Assembly: GCA_036873755.1 (NCBI GenBank)
Contig: JAVTVY010025281.1
Location: forward strand, 42,199 to 106,198
DNA length: 64,000 nucleotides
Origin: Hanleya hanleyi
Lineage: Eukaryota; Mollusca; Polyplacophora; Lepidopleurida; Hanleyidae
Direction of reading: 5' to 3'
Position numbers and translations under genes: made by a program. A model generated the notes under the pieces. That model saw only the letters and a list, made by a program, of their open reading frames with translations, did no database searches and was not told where the DNA came from. Below, one piece after another: positions 1 to 8,204 of this stretch; the first letter of the stretch is position 1, and every line of letters starts with the position of its first letter.

Positions 1-410
1 ATCCGGGTCCTTTAGCTGTGTGTTCCATACGGGTTCTTGTACATCCGGGTTCACACATTGATGGGAATAGCCGGGTAGTTTAGGATTGACCTATATCCGG
101 GTCCTCTAGCAATACCTGTAGTGTGTAGCATTACATACGTTTCATCCCGGTTCACACGGTGATGGGAACAGCCGGGTAGTTTAGAATTGACCTATATCCG
201 GGTCCTCTAGCAATACCTGTAGTGTGTAGCATTACATACGGGTTCTTGTACATCCGGGTTCTTTGTACATCCGGGGTCTGTCAGGGTAGTGTATAAAAGT
301 GGGAATTTCCTTGGAATGGCTGCATTCATTGCCCTGCCTACTTCACCGCAGCTACCTGACCAGCCTGAGCCAGCCTGAGCCTACCTGAGCCTACCTGAGG
401 AGTGACCAAC
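1..410 (+). repeat. Left terminal inverted repeat of the Polinton
   Basis: The sequence from base 1 is the inverted counterpart of 11,414-11,732, continuing through the TATA box and leader to about base 410. It contains several copies of TACATCCGGG. A 79-base block is present twice on this side (61-139 and 162-240) but only once on the right, so the left TIR has gained an internal duplication or the right has lost one. The TIR may extend left of the window. Confidence 0.9.
292..299 (+). promoter_or_regulatory. TATA box in the left TIR, promoter of the CARD gene
   Basis: TATAAAAG lies 141 bases before the ATG at 440. The same box and surrounding leader occur inverted in the right TIR at 11,534-11,541, so each end of the element carries the same inward-pointing promoter. 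Confidence 0.75.
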
Positions 411-439
411 CTACTCAAGACCTACCTGAGCCAACAGCC

Positions 440-1648
440 ATGGACTCATCTGACCGAGTTAAGCTGATGCGGCACCGTGTCCAGATCATTAGTGAGCTGA
501 TGAATGTGGCCGAACTATGTGATCTGCTTCTGGTGAGAAATGTAATCACTACATACATGGAAGAAGATGTCATGGCACAGAATACCAATACGGCACGAAA
601 CAGAGCCTTCATGGACACTCTACCACGCCGAGGTCCTTTAGCATTTCAGGCCTTCTTGGGGGCGCTGAGAGAGACAGAGAATGCGGGAATAGCCTCTCTA
701 CTTCAACCCGAGGAACACACCTTAGTCATAGACATTCCCGAAGAGACTACAGGTAGCAAACGTTCCCAGGAAGACCCGGAAGAGTCCTATCTACCTGCCA
801 AACGTCCCCAACTAACACCTTTAATAATGCCTCAGCAAGAGCCTCAGCAAGCGGAGGAAGAGATGCTACTCCCTATGTCTGTGGAGCGGATGAATGACCT
901 CATCCAGCAGGCCTACCAGGCGGCCCAGATCACCAGTTGGGAGTTCACGCCTTATTTAACTGTAACCGTGAAAGATGAGCAAGTGCACTTTAATGCATCA
1001 GCCTGGGATGATAAACCACCTAAGCATATTGCCTTGACGTTTGGGCAATGGAAAAGAGTACAGAGATACACACAAAGTCAAGTCGTCGAGGCGGTCATTG
1101 AGAACCAGGGGCACATCGAACATAAATTTTGTTGTGGAGACGATGTCTTCCTCACATGTTCTATGTTCAACGACATGCTGCTGGTACATATTCGTAAATG
1201 GAAGTTGAAGAAAGATGCTACGCGTATTCCCTTACCCGAGGGAGTCACCCTGCAAATACCTCCGTGGCGGAAGCTTCAGCGCCTCGCACACATGATTTCT
1301 GAAAATCTGAATGACCAGCTGTCTGAGTATATGTATAAAAAGTACATTGAAACCTTCCTGAATCATCTTAAACTTCGCATTGAAGGTGAGCGTGTCCAAC
1401 AATGTGCAGGCTATGTCGGATCGTTAGACATGCATACGTGTCTGGATGGCCCGCATCCTTTGGCGGCACCGTCAGACGCGCTGATGACTGAGGCGTTACA
1501 CGACATCAACGAGACGGAAATCGCAGAGACATTGGAAGCGGCCTGTCCACCGGGAATTCCTCCTGAGCAGATTGCGACCTTCATGTTCGTGCACCAGGGG
1601 CAAACAGACACGGAAGAGTTCAAACAAGTCTTGTTGGCTAAATATTGA
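440..1648 (+). CDS. CARD-domain protein of the Polinton
   Basis: This 402-residue ORF starts at an ATG just inside the left TIR and is intact. Residues about 5-85 read as a caspase recruitment domain: a helical pattern ending in DTLPRRGPLAFQAFLGALRE, close to the signature of caspase-2/RAIDD-type CARDs (L-P-R-R-G-P-x-A-F-x-A-F-x-x-A-L-R-E-T). CARDs recruit caspases or innate-immune adaptors by homotypic contact, so a decoy or adaptor role in host cell death is inferred. Residues 85-145 are an acidic, proline-rich linker with basic patches (KRSQ, AKRPQ) that could be a nuclear signal. Residues about 150-402 match nothing I recognise. The 3' end of the gene is partly duplicated just after the stop, and an AATAAA follows at 1842. 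The CARD call is firm by pattern; the function is inference. Confidence 0.8.
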   Translation: MDSSDRVKLMRHRVQIISELMNVAELCDLLLVRNVITTYMEEDVMAQNTNTARNRAFMDTLPRRGPLAFQAFLGALRETENAGIASLLQPEEHTLVIDIPEETTGSKRSQEDPEESYLPAKRPQLTPLIMPQQEPQQAEEEMLLPMSVERMNDLIQQAYQAAQITSWEFTPYLTVTVKDEQVHFNASAWDDKPPKHIALTFGQWKRVQRYTQSQVVEAVIENQGHIEHKFCCGDDVFLTCSMFNDMLLVHIRKWKLKKDATRIPLPEGVTLQIPPWRKLQRLAHMISENLNDQLSEYMYKKYIETFLNHLKLRIEGERVQQCAGYVGSLDMHTCLDGPHPLAAPSDALMTEALHDINETEIAETLEAACPPGIPPEQIATFMFVHQGQTDTEEFKQVLLAKY

Positions 1649-1720
1649 ACATTCAGACATGAAATGAAAGACATGATTTCAAACAAGTCTTGTTGACTAA
1701 ATATTGAACATTCAGACATT
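1619..1720 (+). repeat. Tandem duplication of the CARD gene 3' end
   Basis: The last 30 coding bases plus the following 3' sequence (1619-1660) recur almost unchanged at 1678-1720, with one substitution, so the stop region is present twice 59 bases apart. Confidence 0.8.
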
Positions 1721-1841
1721 ACCGTATTCCTACATTCTATGTTCATTCTATGTTCATTCTACCATCATGGTGACACCGTATAACGCTATTAGAAAATTTA
1801 ACACAAAGAGCCGGTGAAACTCTTATGTTCATTCTACTGTT

Positions 1842-1847
1842 AATAAA
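1842..1847 (+). terminator. Polyadenylation signal of the CARD gene
   Basis: AATAAA about 195 bases after the stop at 1648 on the same strand. It is the first canonical hexamer downstream. This contrasts with the neighbouring minus-strand genes, which end in histone-type stem-loops. Confidence 0.5.
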
Positions 1848-1956
1848 TATTAGAAATTCAACTAATGTGTGTCAGTGTTCACTCTATGCAGGGGAAGGTG
1901 TGGGAATTGGTGTTGTGCATTTTAGTTAGAAAGTTCCTCTTTCGAGAGTATGGGTT

Positions 1957-1972
1957 GGCCCTGAAAAGGGCC
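1957..1972 (-). terminator. Histone-type 3' stem-loop after the RING gene
   Basis: On the minus strand the 16 bases read GGCCCTTTTCAGGGCC, a perfect fit to the metazoan histone mRNA stem-loop consensus GGYYYUNHUNARRRCC (6-bp stem, 4-base loop). It is followed by AACCCA, where histone mRNAs have ACCCA and are cleaved, and then by CGAAAGAGGAACTTT, a purine-rich stretch where the U7-binding histone downstream element would be. It sits about 30 bases after the stop codon of the RING gene, as in histone mRNAs. Whether the processing machinery uses it is inference. Confidence 0.8.
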
Positions 1973-2002
1973 GTTAGGAAGTACAGAGGGTTGGTCATCA
2001 GT

Positions 2003-2688
2003 TTACGACCGGTAGATTCTTTTCACTCTAGATACGTTTCCCCGACACACAGGGCACCGTAAAGCCACATGAAAGTCTCCTGTTTCTGGGCAGTCGCAGC
2101 ATTCCGCATTGGTTAAGAAGCTTAGAAGACAAGGACCACATACGGCTAGGTGTCCACACGGGGAAAAGGCGTACCCCGTCTCAGCGTCCTGGCAGATGGT
2201 GCATGTGGATTTCCTTATCTCGTTATCCAGTCGGAGACGTAGTTTAGCCTTCTCCTCTTCCACTTCTTGAAGATGTTGTCTTAGCTGTACCAACTGGTCG
2301 GGTGACCATCGGGTGGTGATGTGGTGGACGTCGTTGTGGTAGCAGCTGTAGTTGCTGGTGGGCCCATGCTGTGTGTGTTTAACCACCCTATTTGTGGACG
2401 ATGTGGCGTCTGTACATCTTCTTCGTCTTCATCTATGTCTGTAATATCATCGTCGTCCGCATCCAGAGTGTCGGCTATCTGTATATCTTGTCGTCTGCTC
2501 AGTTCCCGCAATTCTCCGTCCCGAGTGAGTACTCGATTGATCGGGGGCATTAGTCTAGCATCTTGTAGTCCCTGCGCCAGGGCTTGGTCCCTCACAGCTT
2601 CAGCCTGTGTAGCGTTATGGCTTAGTTCCCTCGCCAAAGCTTCATCAGTCGTGTTCATTGCGTCGAACAGTGCACGTCTAGCAGCCAT
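2003..2688 (-). pseudogene. RING-finger protein of the Polinton, split by a frameshift
   Basis: The ATG at 2688 has a good context and opens a frame running to 2281. A second frame covering 2386-2003 carries the C-terminus, and the two overlap by about 100 bases in an ACC/ACA-rich stretch. The N-terminal half has a charged helical region, an acidic run (about residues 75-92) and a threonine-rich tract. The C-terminal half has a short coiled coil followed by a C3HC4 RING of the IAP/MDM2-like type: CTICQDAE, then SPCGHLAVCGPC, then a final RCPVCRGN, with an unusual insertion of about 20 residues before the last Cys pair. RINGs of this class act as ubiquitin E3 ligases. A frameshift or programmed slippage separates the halves; indel is more likely given the decay of neighbours. 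The transcript would end at the histone-like stem-loop at 1957-1972. Confidence 0.75.
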
Positions 2689-2727
2689 GATGTGGTTGGC
2701 ATGAATGTGTGTAGCAGACGACCGACA

Positions 2728-2742
2728 GCCCGCTTTTTATTC
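2728..2742 (-). promoter_or_regulatory. TATA-like box of the RING gene
   Basis: On the minus strand GAATAAAAAGCGGG lies about 45 bases before the RING gene ATG at 2688. It resembles the TATAAAAG boxes of the other genes in this element. Confidence 0.35.
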
Positions 2743-2805
2743 TCTACCGTAGAGAACCCGGCTGAGGGCGCGCGGACGTCAGCGAAATCTGTCTAGACAT
2801 CATGG

Positions 2806-3500
2806 CCAGAAAGAAAAGACAAAATGATCTGTGCTTTATGCAAGATTTGGAAGCGGGCTAAATTTTTAATAAACACGAGTTGAGATCTAAAACAATTTTC
2901 AATTTATAGCTTGGCATGTTATCGTGTAACCCTGAAAATTTCATAGAGCTAACGGCTGCATAAATATATTTTGTCTTCATTTTCCACGTTTCAAAGGCCC
3001 AATTTCACCTGCACGACTGTGTTAAAAGTACGGTAAACTTGACATAAATGGAATTACAGCTCTTAAAACACTTTAGGTGTCGCCCCTTACCACGTTAGTG
3101 TGTCATTGTAAAAAAATTCGGGAGGTTTATAGATGGAGAAATGTGAAGAAAAAAAATTGTTTCCATCCCTCTAGTGTGAAAACAACCATTGACACCCATA
3201 GCTGTATTCGGTCCCATACTCTAAACAGTTTCCATCACGCAGCGAACACGTGAACACTACATGTACAAGGTCCCGTATGTACACGGATGTAAACAAGTCC
3301 CCGGATGAATGAACAGATACATGCATTCCTATCATTCAAAATGACCTGTACATGTAGTGTTCACGTGTTCGCTGCGTGATGGAAACTGTTTAGAGTATGG
3401 GACCGAATACAGCTATGGGTGTCAATGGTTGTTTTCACACTAGAGGGATGGAAACACAAATCTTGCAGAAAGCACAGATCATTTTGTCTTTTCTTTCTGG
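2806..3500. repeat. Long hairpin (inverted repeat) interrupted in its left arm
   Basis: Bases 3164-3265 are the reverse complement of 3346-3455, and 2806-2848 are the reverse complement of about 3458-3500. The right arm is continuous; the left arm is split by a foreign segment at about 2849-3163. The loop (3266-3345) carries CCGGATG motifs and a stretch also found just outside the right TIR near 11,740-11,800, so the loop may derive from the terminus of a related Polinton. Confidence 0.85.
2849..3163. mobile_element. Insertion of about 315 bp in the left hairpin arm
   Basis: Defined by comparison with the uninterrupted right arm. The insert is AT-rich, has no ORF and no obvious TIR. It could be a short non-autonomous element. 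I do not recognise the family. Confidence 0.5.
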
Positions 3501-3820
3501 AAGCTCCTACACCTTGCATACACCTAGGTAAATAACACCTAGTGAATGGGAACTTCCTACTAACACTACCACCCACTATTAGTATGAATGTGTAAGTTAC
3601 ACAGTAATATACTAGGCTGATAGATACACCGAGTAGTCCCGGAAAAAGCCGAGTGTAAACGCCCACACGATCGTAAATTAGCACATGGGTCATGGTACAC
3701 TTTGAAGGGTATGAGGTGTTGGGATTGCCATAGAATTCACTCAATTTGAATGTGTATTTTGTGAGGTGCTGGAGATTGGCAATCATCATCAAATATGGAG
3801 GACGGTAGAAGGATTGGGTT

Positions 3821-3836
3821 GGCCCTGAAAAAGGCC
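3821..3836 (-). terminator. Second histone-type stem-loop, orphan
   Basis: The minus strand reads GGCCTTTTTCAGGGCC, which still fits the histone stem-loop consensus with one G-U pair, followed by AACCCA. No clear purine-rich downstream element follows. The upstream 40 bases resemble those before the stem-loop at 1957, so this looks like a duplicated 3' end of a RING-type gene whose coding part is lost. Confidence 0.55.
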
Positions 3837-3957
3837 TTTAGGGTAATTTGGAGAGTGAGGAGATTGGTAAGCATAGAGGAGAGGAGATTGACATGGTGAG
3901 TCTGGTGTTAAATTGAAATGTGCCAGATTAAAAAGTCCCCTTTCGAAGGACTGGGTT

Positions 3958-3973
3958 GGCCCTGAAAAGGGGC
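3958..3973 (-). terminator. Third histone-type stem-loop, after the glutamine-rich gene
   Basis: The minus strand reads GCCCCTTTTCAGGGCC followed by AACCCA and then TCGAAAGGGGACTTTTT. It differs from the histone consensus only at stem position 2 (C for G, one mismatch). It lies about 44 bases after the stop at 4017, the spacing expected in histone mRNAs. Confidence 0.65.
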
Positions 3974-4016
3974 GTTGGGATGTTTTTTATCCAGTTGTAT
4001 CTGGAGGGGGGCTTGC

Positions 4017-4361
4017 CTATCTGCCCCCGGGCTGTTGTTGTTGTTGTTGTTGGAAAGGAGCTGCCTGGGCTAAAGCGTCCACGTCTATAAACTCGGGGAC
4101 GACTGGTTGGGGCTGTTTTAGCACATCCTCTAAGGCGACCAACCAGTCTCGTCCCTCCAAATCGGCCGGCGCTCTGGTGACGAGGTGATGCAAATCGGCC
4201 CAGGCTAGTGGAGTCATGTTGGTGTTCTCCCGGGTCCATGTCTTTATTTCTTGGAGCCAAAACTCTTTGACCGCTTTGGCCAACGCTTTTCTCTCCCCTC
4301 GTTCTCTCTTCCATCTTGCCGCGCCTTTGCTGGTGGACATCTTGGCTACTTTGTTGTTCAT
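4017..4361 (-). CDS. Small basic, glutamine-tailed Polinton protein, unknown function
   Basis: The ATG at 4361 has a good context (CACCATGA); in-frame sequence upstream lacks another ATG. The 114-residue product starts with a strongly basic helix (about residues 8-35: KRERGERKALAKAV), has a mixed helical middle and ends with a run of glutamines encoded by a CAA/CAG repeat, then PGGR. I do not recognise the family. The basic N-terminus would suit nucleic-acid binding, but that is inference. The ORF is intact, and its mRNA would end at the stem-loop at 3958-3973. The gene faces the divergent CCAAT-rich region at 4437-4830. Confidence 0.55.
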   Translation of the reverse strand: MNNKVAKMSTSKGAARWKRERGERKALAKAVKEFWLQEIKTWTRENTNMTPLAWADLHHLVTRAPADLEGRDWLVALEDVLKQPQPVVPEFIDVDALAQAAPFQQQQQQQPGGR

Positions 4362-4436
4362 GGTGAGGTCTTTGCAATACAAAAGATTGAATGTGCTCTT
4401 GTCCGCCTGGTTCGGGGTTGATATGCTGAATGTGAT

Positions 4437-4830
4437 GGAACTCCATTGGCTGTCTAAAAGGCGCGAACCTCATCGATTGGCTCTTCTTCGGGCAAATCTA
4501 TTGGTTAAAATAAAGGATATTCATTGATCCAAATGCCGTAGTTGCACACGGCCCACCATTACGCTAGAATCCTACCAAGCTTTCAATAGCGATTTCCTAG
4601 GTTAAATTGAAGTCCCATACAATAACCCAGGATGATATCGATTGGCTGTCTAAGACCGGCTTAGCCCACTCATTGGCTCTTGTTCAGGCTTAGTCATGGG
4701 TTGAAATAATGGACGTTCATTGGTCCAAAGGGTTGGCTACAGTCTTGCTGGATGAACGCCAGAATCCCATTTTTTGCACCAAGGTGTGACTAGCAAAAAG
4801 CCTAGGTTAAATGAATTCCTAACCCAATAA
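4437..4830. promoter_or_regulatory. Duplicated CCAAT-box promoter region between divergent genes
   Basis: A block of about 190 bases occurs twice (about 4437-4625 and 4632-4830). Each copy has ATTGGCTGTCTAA, ATTGGCTCTT and a further ATTG box, giving at least six CCAAT boxes. The segment separates the minus-strand gene at 4017-4361 from the plus-strand gene at 5080 and is probably a bidirectional promoter. Confidence 0.6.
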
Positions 4831-4932
4831 CATTACACCACCGAATGATCACGGACTTTAACGAAGGTGAATGAAAAAAGCTATAACGGACACGGAGTAA
4901 TTATACCAAGAGGACGTCTTCACATGGAGTAG

Positions 4933-5042
4933 TATAAAAGCGCATTTCGAGTCCTATTGACCTTGCGGGGCAATGCGCAGCAACTATTGACTCGTGTACA
5001 AGTGCATTTCGAGCCCTATTGTCCCTTAACCTACTCTATATA
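4933..5042 (+). promoter_or_regulatory. Promoter of the PC4-like gene, partly duplicated
   Basis: TATAAAAG at 4933-4940 begins a block (GCATTTCGAGTCCTATTG) that repeats 63 bases later with TGTACAAG in place of the TATA box. A further TATATAG lies at about 5036-5042, roughly 40 bases before the ATG at 5080. Either box could serve. Confidence 0.55.
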
Positions 5043-5079
5043 GACAGACCTCTCTAGCCGTTTCTTTTCATTCACCAAC

Positions 5080-5747
5080 ATGGCAGCGAGCGGAACAGAG
5101 CTTGCGTTATTCCAACTGACGTCCGACGTCTACCTCATCTTCAATGACGATCACCTGGAGCTGGTCCAAGACGCACCGCAGAAGTTGAAAATTTTGTTAT
5201 CGCTATCAGGCTGGACTCTATTGACACGATTGTTACAGGGAAAAGAGCCCGTAAGGGATTTCATGCACGTGGAAGTCGGTGTGCACATACGCACTGCTTG
5301 AGAGGATTCCTTTTTTCCCCGGTTGGAACAGCGTGGAGGTACCCATATCACACTCTGCCCACCCTTATGGATGGCACTGAAAGATGTACTCCCCGAGGTG
5401 GATGACTTACTGCATCCGGAGGTGAAAGAAGGGACTGTGGCTACCCGGAGGCTTACACCTGGCTGCACCCTATTGTTGTACTCCAAACGAGTGGACCTCA
5501 TCGATAGCGGACTTAGGTGTTGGTGTACGTCTCTTTGTCACCGGAAGGATGGACTACCTTGAAACGGGTGTTATTGGGTGACCTGGACGGCGATAGCATT
5601 CACCTGTGTGACGACGTCTACATTTTCCGCGGTTCCTTTTTCGCTCGACTCCTCTGTCTGAACGACGGTGGTTTTACCCTGGACCCCGATCTATGGACGG
5701 CTTTGGAACAAGTAGTCCTCATTGTCGATGAGGTACTATATCTATAG
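5080..5747 (+). pseudogene. Tandem PC4/p15-like protein, broken by a stop and a frameshift
   Basis: ATG at 5080. The frame meets TGA at 5299-5301, stays coding in the same frame to about 5520, then coding potential shifts to another frame ending at 5747. The three pieces contain repeated units with the pattern V-x-I-x ... G-x-x-(I/F)-(T/S)-L-x-(P)-x-x-W-x-x-L-x-x-(V)-(L)-x-x-(V/I)-D-x-x-(L), for example ITLCPPLWMALKDVLPEVDD and FTLDPDLWTALEQVVLIVDE. This resembles the C-terminal half of the ssDNA-binding transcriptional coactivator PC4 (ISLNPEQWSQLK...IDDAV). Up to four units are visible. PC4 proteins bind ssDNA and aid transcription and repair, so a replication or transcription role is inferred. 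The PC4 assignment is by eye only. Confidence 0.5.
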
Positions 5748-5778
5748 GGGCCACACAGTCTAGAGCGTCAGTCGCATC

Positions 5779-6919
5779 ATGAAGCGAACCCGGTGGGACA
5801 CCCGGCGGGGGACGCGTAGGGAAACCCGTACGGCGACCCGTAGAGAAACCCGAAAGGATAAAGGTACAACACATGTGGATAAGGTGTTAACGGAATTGTA
5901 TTACAGTCCAGACAGTCCAACCGCTTATAGCGCTGTGGGAGCGCTCGCTCGAGCTGCACAGTCCCAAGGCATCAGTCGAGCTGAAGTTCGCGAATGGTTA
6001 AAAACCCAAGACACTTATAGCTTACATCGAGCATTTTCGCCGTAACCGAGTCATCGTAGGAGGCATAGACGCACAATGGCAGGCAGATTTGGTCGATATG
6101 AGTCGATTTGCTACCCACAATGATGGGCATCGGTACATGTTGACCTGTATCGATATTTTATCCAAGGTCGCATGGGTGGTACCCATCCGGACCAAAACAG
6201 GGGAGAATCTTGTACAGGCGTTCCGGTAGATTTTCAAGACAGGTCGCAAACCTCTCTATTTGCAAATTGATGAAGGCACAGAATTTTTCAATCGCCCCTT
6301 TCAAACCCTTCTCAAGAAACAGAAGGTGTTTTTCTTCCATACGTACAACGAAACCAAAGCCTCTGTGGTGGAACGGTTCAATCGGACCTTGAAAGGTCGG
6401 ATGTACAAGTATTTTACAGCCAAAAACACCCGACGGTACATCGATGTGCTACCTCAACTGGTTCGAGGGTACAATCGAGCCTATCATCGCAGTATCCAAC
6501 GGGCGCCCATCGATGTGACGGAACGCAACGAACATCAAGTGCGCCGTACGCTCTACTCACCTCCTGAAGAAGGGTCTTCACCCCGTTACAAACGCGGAGA
6601 TGTGGTACGGATCAGTAAAGTCAAAGGTCAATTTGAGAAAAGTTACTTGCCCAACTGGAGTGATAAGCATTTTGTCATTGCTCGCCATAGTCCCCGAAAC
6701 CCACACGTCTATCAACTGGAAGATCTACAAGGAGAAACACTGCAAGGCACGTTTTACGAGGCAGAATTACAACCGGTCGTAAAAACACAGAAAGACTACT
6801 ACACGGTGGAGGAGATTTTGAAAACGGAACGTCGACGTGGCATCCCCTATCATTTCGTCAAATGGCAAGGTTGGCCCAGTTCGTTTAATTCTTGGGTCTG
6901 GGACATGAAACGGATATAA
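5779..6919 (+). pseudogene. Polinton integrase with C-terminal chromodomain, inactivated
   Basis: The ATG at 5779 opens with an arginine-rich head, then a helical N-terminal region. Coding switches from frame 1 to frame 2 between about 6020 and 6045 and meets an in-frame TAG at 6227-6229 inside the catalytic core. The retroviral-type (rve) core is nevertheless recognisable: first Asp in WQADLVDM, second Asp in LQIDEGTEF, and catalytic Glu in KASVVERFNRTLK. The last 45 residues form a chromodomain (YTVEEILKTE ... YHFVKWQGWPSSFNSWV) with the expected aromatic positions. The enzyme would cut and join element ends; the chromodomain would direct it to modified chromatin. Two independent lesions mean this copy cannot make a full product. 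Identification is secure. Confidence 0.9.
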
Positions 6920-6963
6920 ATTCTACCTCACGTCTCCTACAGCCTTCAGTCTAGGGTTGTACC

Positions 6964-7550
6964 ATGGATAGTGCACAACTTCCTTTACTGCTGCGTACTC
7001 GAAAAGACAAGTCGGTACTGTCGTGTGTATACTAACACTTCTGGGTGTCTTGTTTGGAGGTGTCTTCTACGACTTGGCGTACCCGATAGCCTGCCTACCT
7101 ACCCTCTCACCCCCTCAACGTCAATACGCTACCAACAACAACACCATCATCTTCGAAGCACCACCGGGGAACATCACGAGAGAATCACCTCCGTTCAGGA
7201 GGGAGATCCTCGCAACCATTACTCTACCCACGAAGAGTACACCCATCACGAGGGAAGCTCCGGGAGCCGAGAGCAGGGAGACCTATCCTGTAGTAGAAGT
7301 ACCACGATTACCAACGAAGGAACCATCAATCTTCAGCAGGGGTCCACCGATCATCGCAACCACTACTCTAGGCACGAAGAGTACACCTCTCACGAGGGGA
7401 GCGGCCACTCCATTCAGCAGGGAGACCTATCCTGTAGTAGGTCTTGTACCACGATTACCACGGCAACGGTATCCCCCGGACTACGATCCACGGTGCGATC
7501 CGCAACAACGGTGGTGGGCCTCTGAACGCTTAGCCCAAAACACCAAATAA
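6964..7550 (+). pseudogene. Single-pass membrane, proline/threonine-rich protein
   Basis: An ATG at 6964 gives about 18 residues ending in a basic stretch, after which a frameshift near 7015 is needed to enter the long frame ending at 7550. That frame begins with a hydrophobic segment (ILTLLGVLFGGVF), likely one transmembrane helix, followed by a region rich in Pro, Thr and Arg built from a direct repeat of about 45 residues (DNA repeat 7190-7310 and 7340-7460). A second overlapping frame is open over the same repeat but lacks the membrane helix, so I prefer this one. It lies between integrase and ATPase, where Polintons often carry small structural or membrane proteins. Family not recognised. 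Confidence 0.45.
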
Positions 7551-7554
7551 GTGG

Positions 7555-8165
7555 ATGGATCCACGGTGGCAGCATCCTTTCACGTGTCTCATCGCTGGAC
7601 CGACCGGGTCGGGAAAAACACACTTCGTTCAACGTCTCATCGGGGAGCCAGCCCTCGTTTCTCCTCCCGTGGCCCGCATCCTTTGGTGTTATGGAGCTTG
7701 GCAGCCTGCCTACGAGGAACTGGCACGGAGGCCTGGACTTACCTTGGTGGAAGGATTACCCCCAGAGGATACCCCAGAAGACACGTTGGTGGTCGTGGAT
7801 GATCTGATGGCCAAAACGGATAGTCGAGTCACCCGGCTTTTTACCAAAGGAAGTCATCATCGTCGGCTGAGTATCATCTACATCGTCCAAAATCTCTTCA
7901 GTAAGAACAAGAGCACAGGAACATCAGTTTGAATGCCCAGTATGTGGTGTTGTTCAAAAACCCCAGAGACGCGTCACAAATTATGCACCTGGCGAAACAG
8001 ATGTACCCTAAAAACACGGCCTTTGTTCGGGAAGCCTTTGAAGATGCCTCCCAGGAGGCCCACGGCTACCTGCTCATCGACTTGAAACAAGGGACACCTT
8101 CGGCACTTCGATTGCGGACCCACATTTTTCCCGGAGAGTTCCAGACGGTGTACACGCCCAAATAA
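7555..8165 (+). pseudogene. Polinton DNA-packaging ATPase (FtsK/HerA type), frameshifted
   Basis: ATG at 7555. The Walker A motif is GPTGSGKTHF (residues about 15-24) and Walker B is TLVVVDDLM, followed by a sensor-like SIIYIVQNLF. After about 120 residues a one-base frameshift near 7912 moves coding to another frame running 7915-8165, where the conserved VVLFKNPRD and the C-terminal GYLLIDL segments are found. The family packages viral dsDNA into capsids. Length without the lesion is about 200 residues, normal for Polintons. The stop codon overlaps AATAAA at about 8161, a possible polyadenylation signal. Confidence 0.88.
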
Positions 8166-8204
8166 AAGAACAAGCGTGGACTTCAAACCATTCACTTTCT
8201 CATC

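Noticed and set aside
3361..3792. 143-residue minus-strand ORF
   Set aside because: Overlaps the hairpin right arm and reads repeat sequence; no domain, and it begins downstream of the orphan stem-loop, not before it.
1957..3973. Idea that histone genes themselves lie here
   Set aside because: No histone coding sequence on either strand; only the 3' stem-loops are histone-like.
6971..7525. Second overlapping ORF in the membrane-protein gene
   Set aside because: Open because of the direct DNA repeat; lacks the hydrophobic segment and a sensible start.
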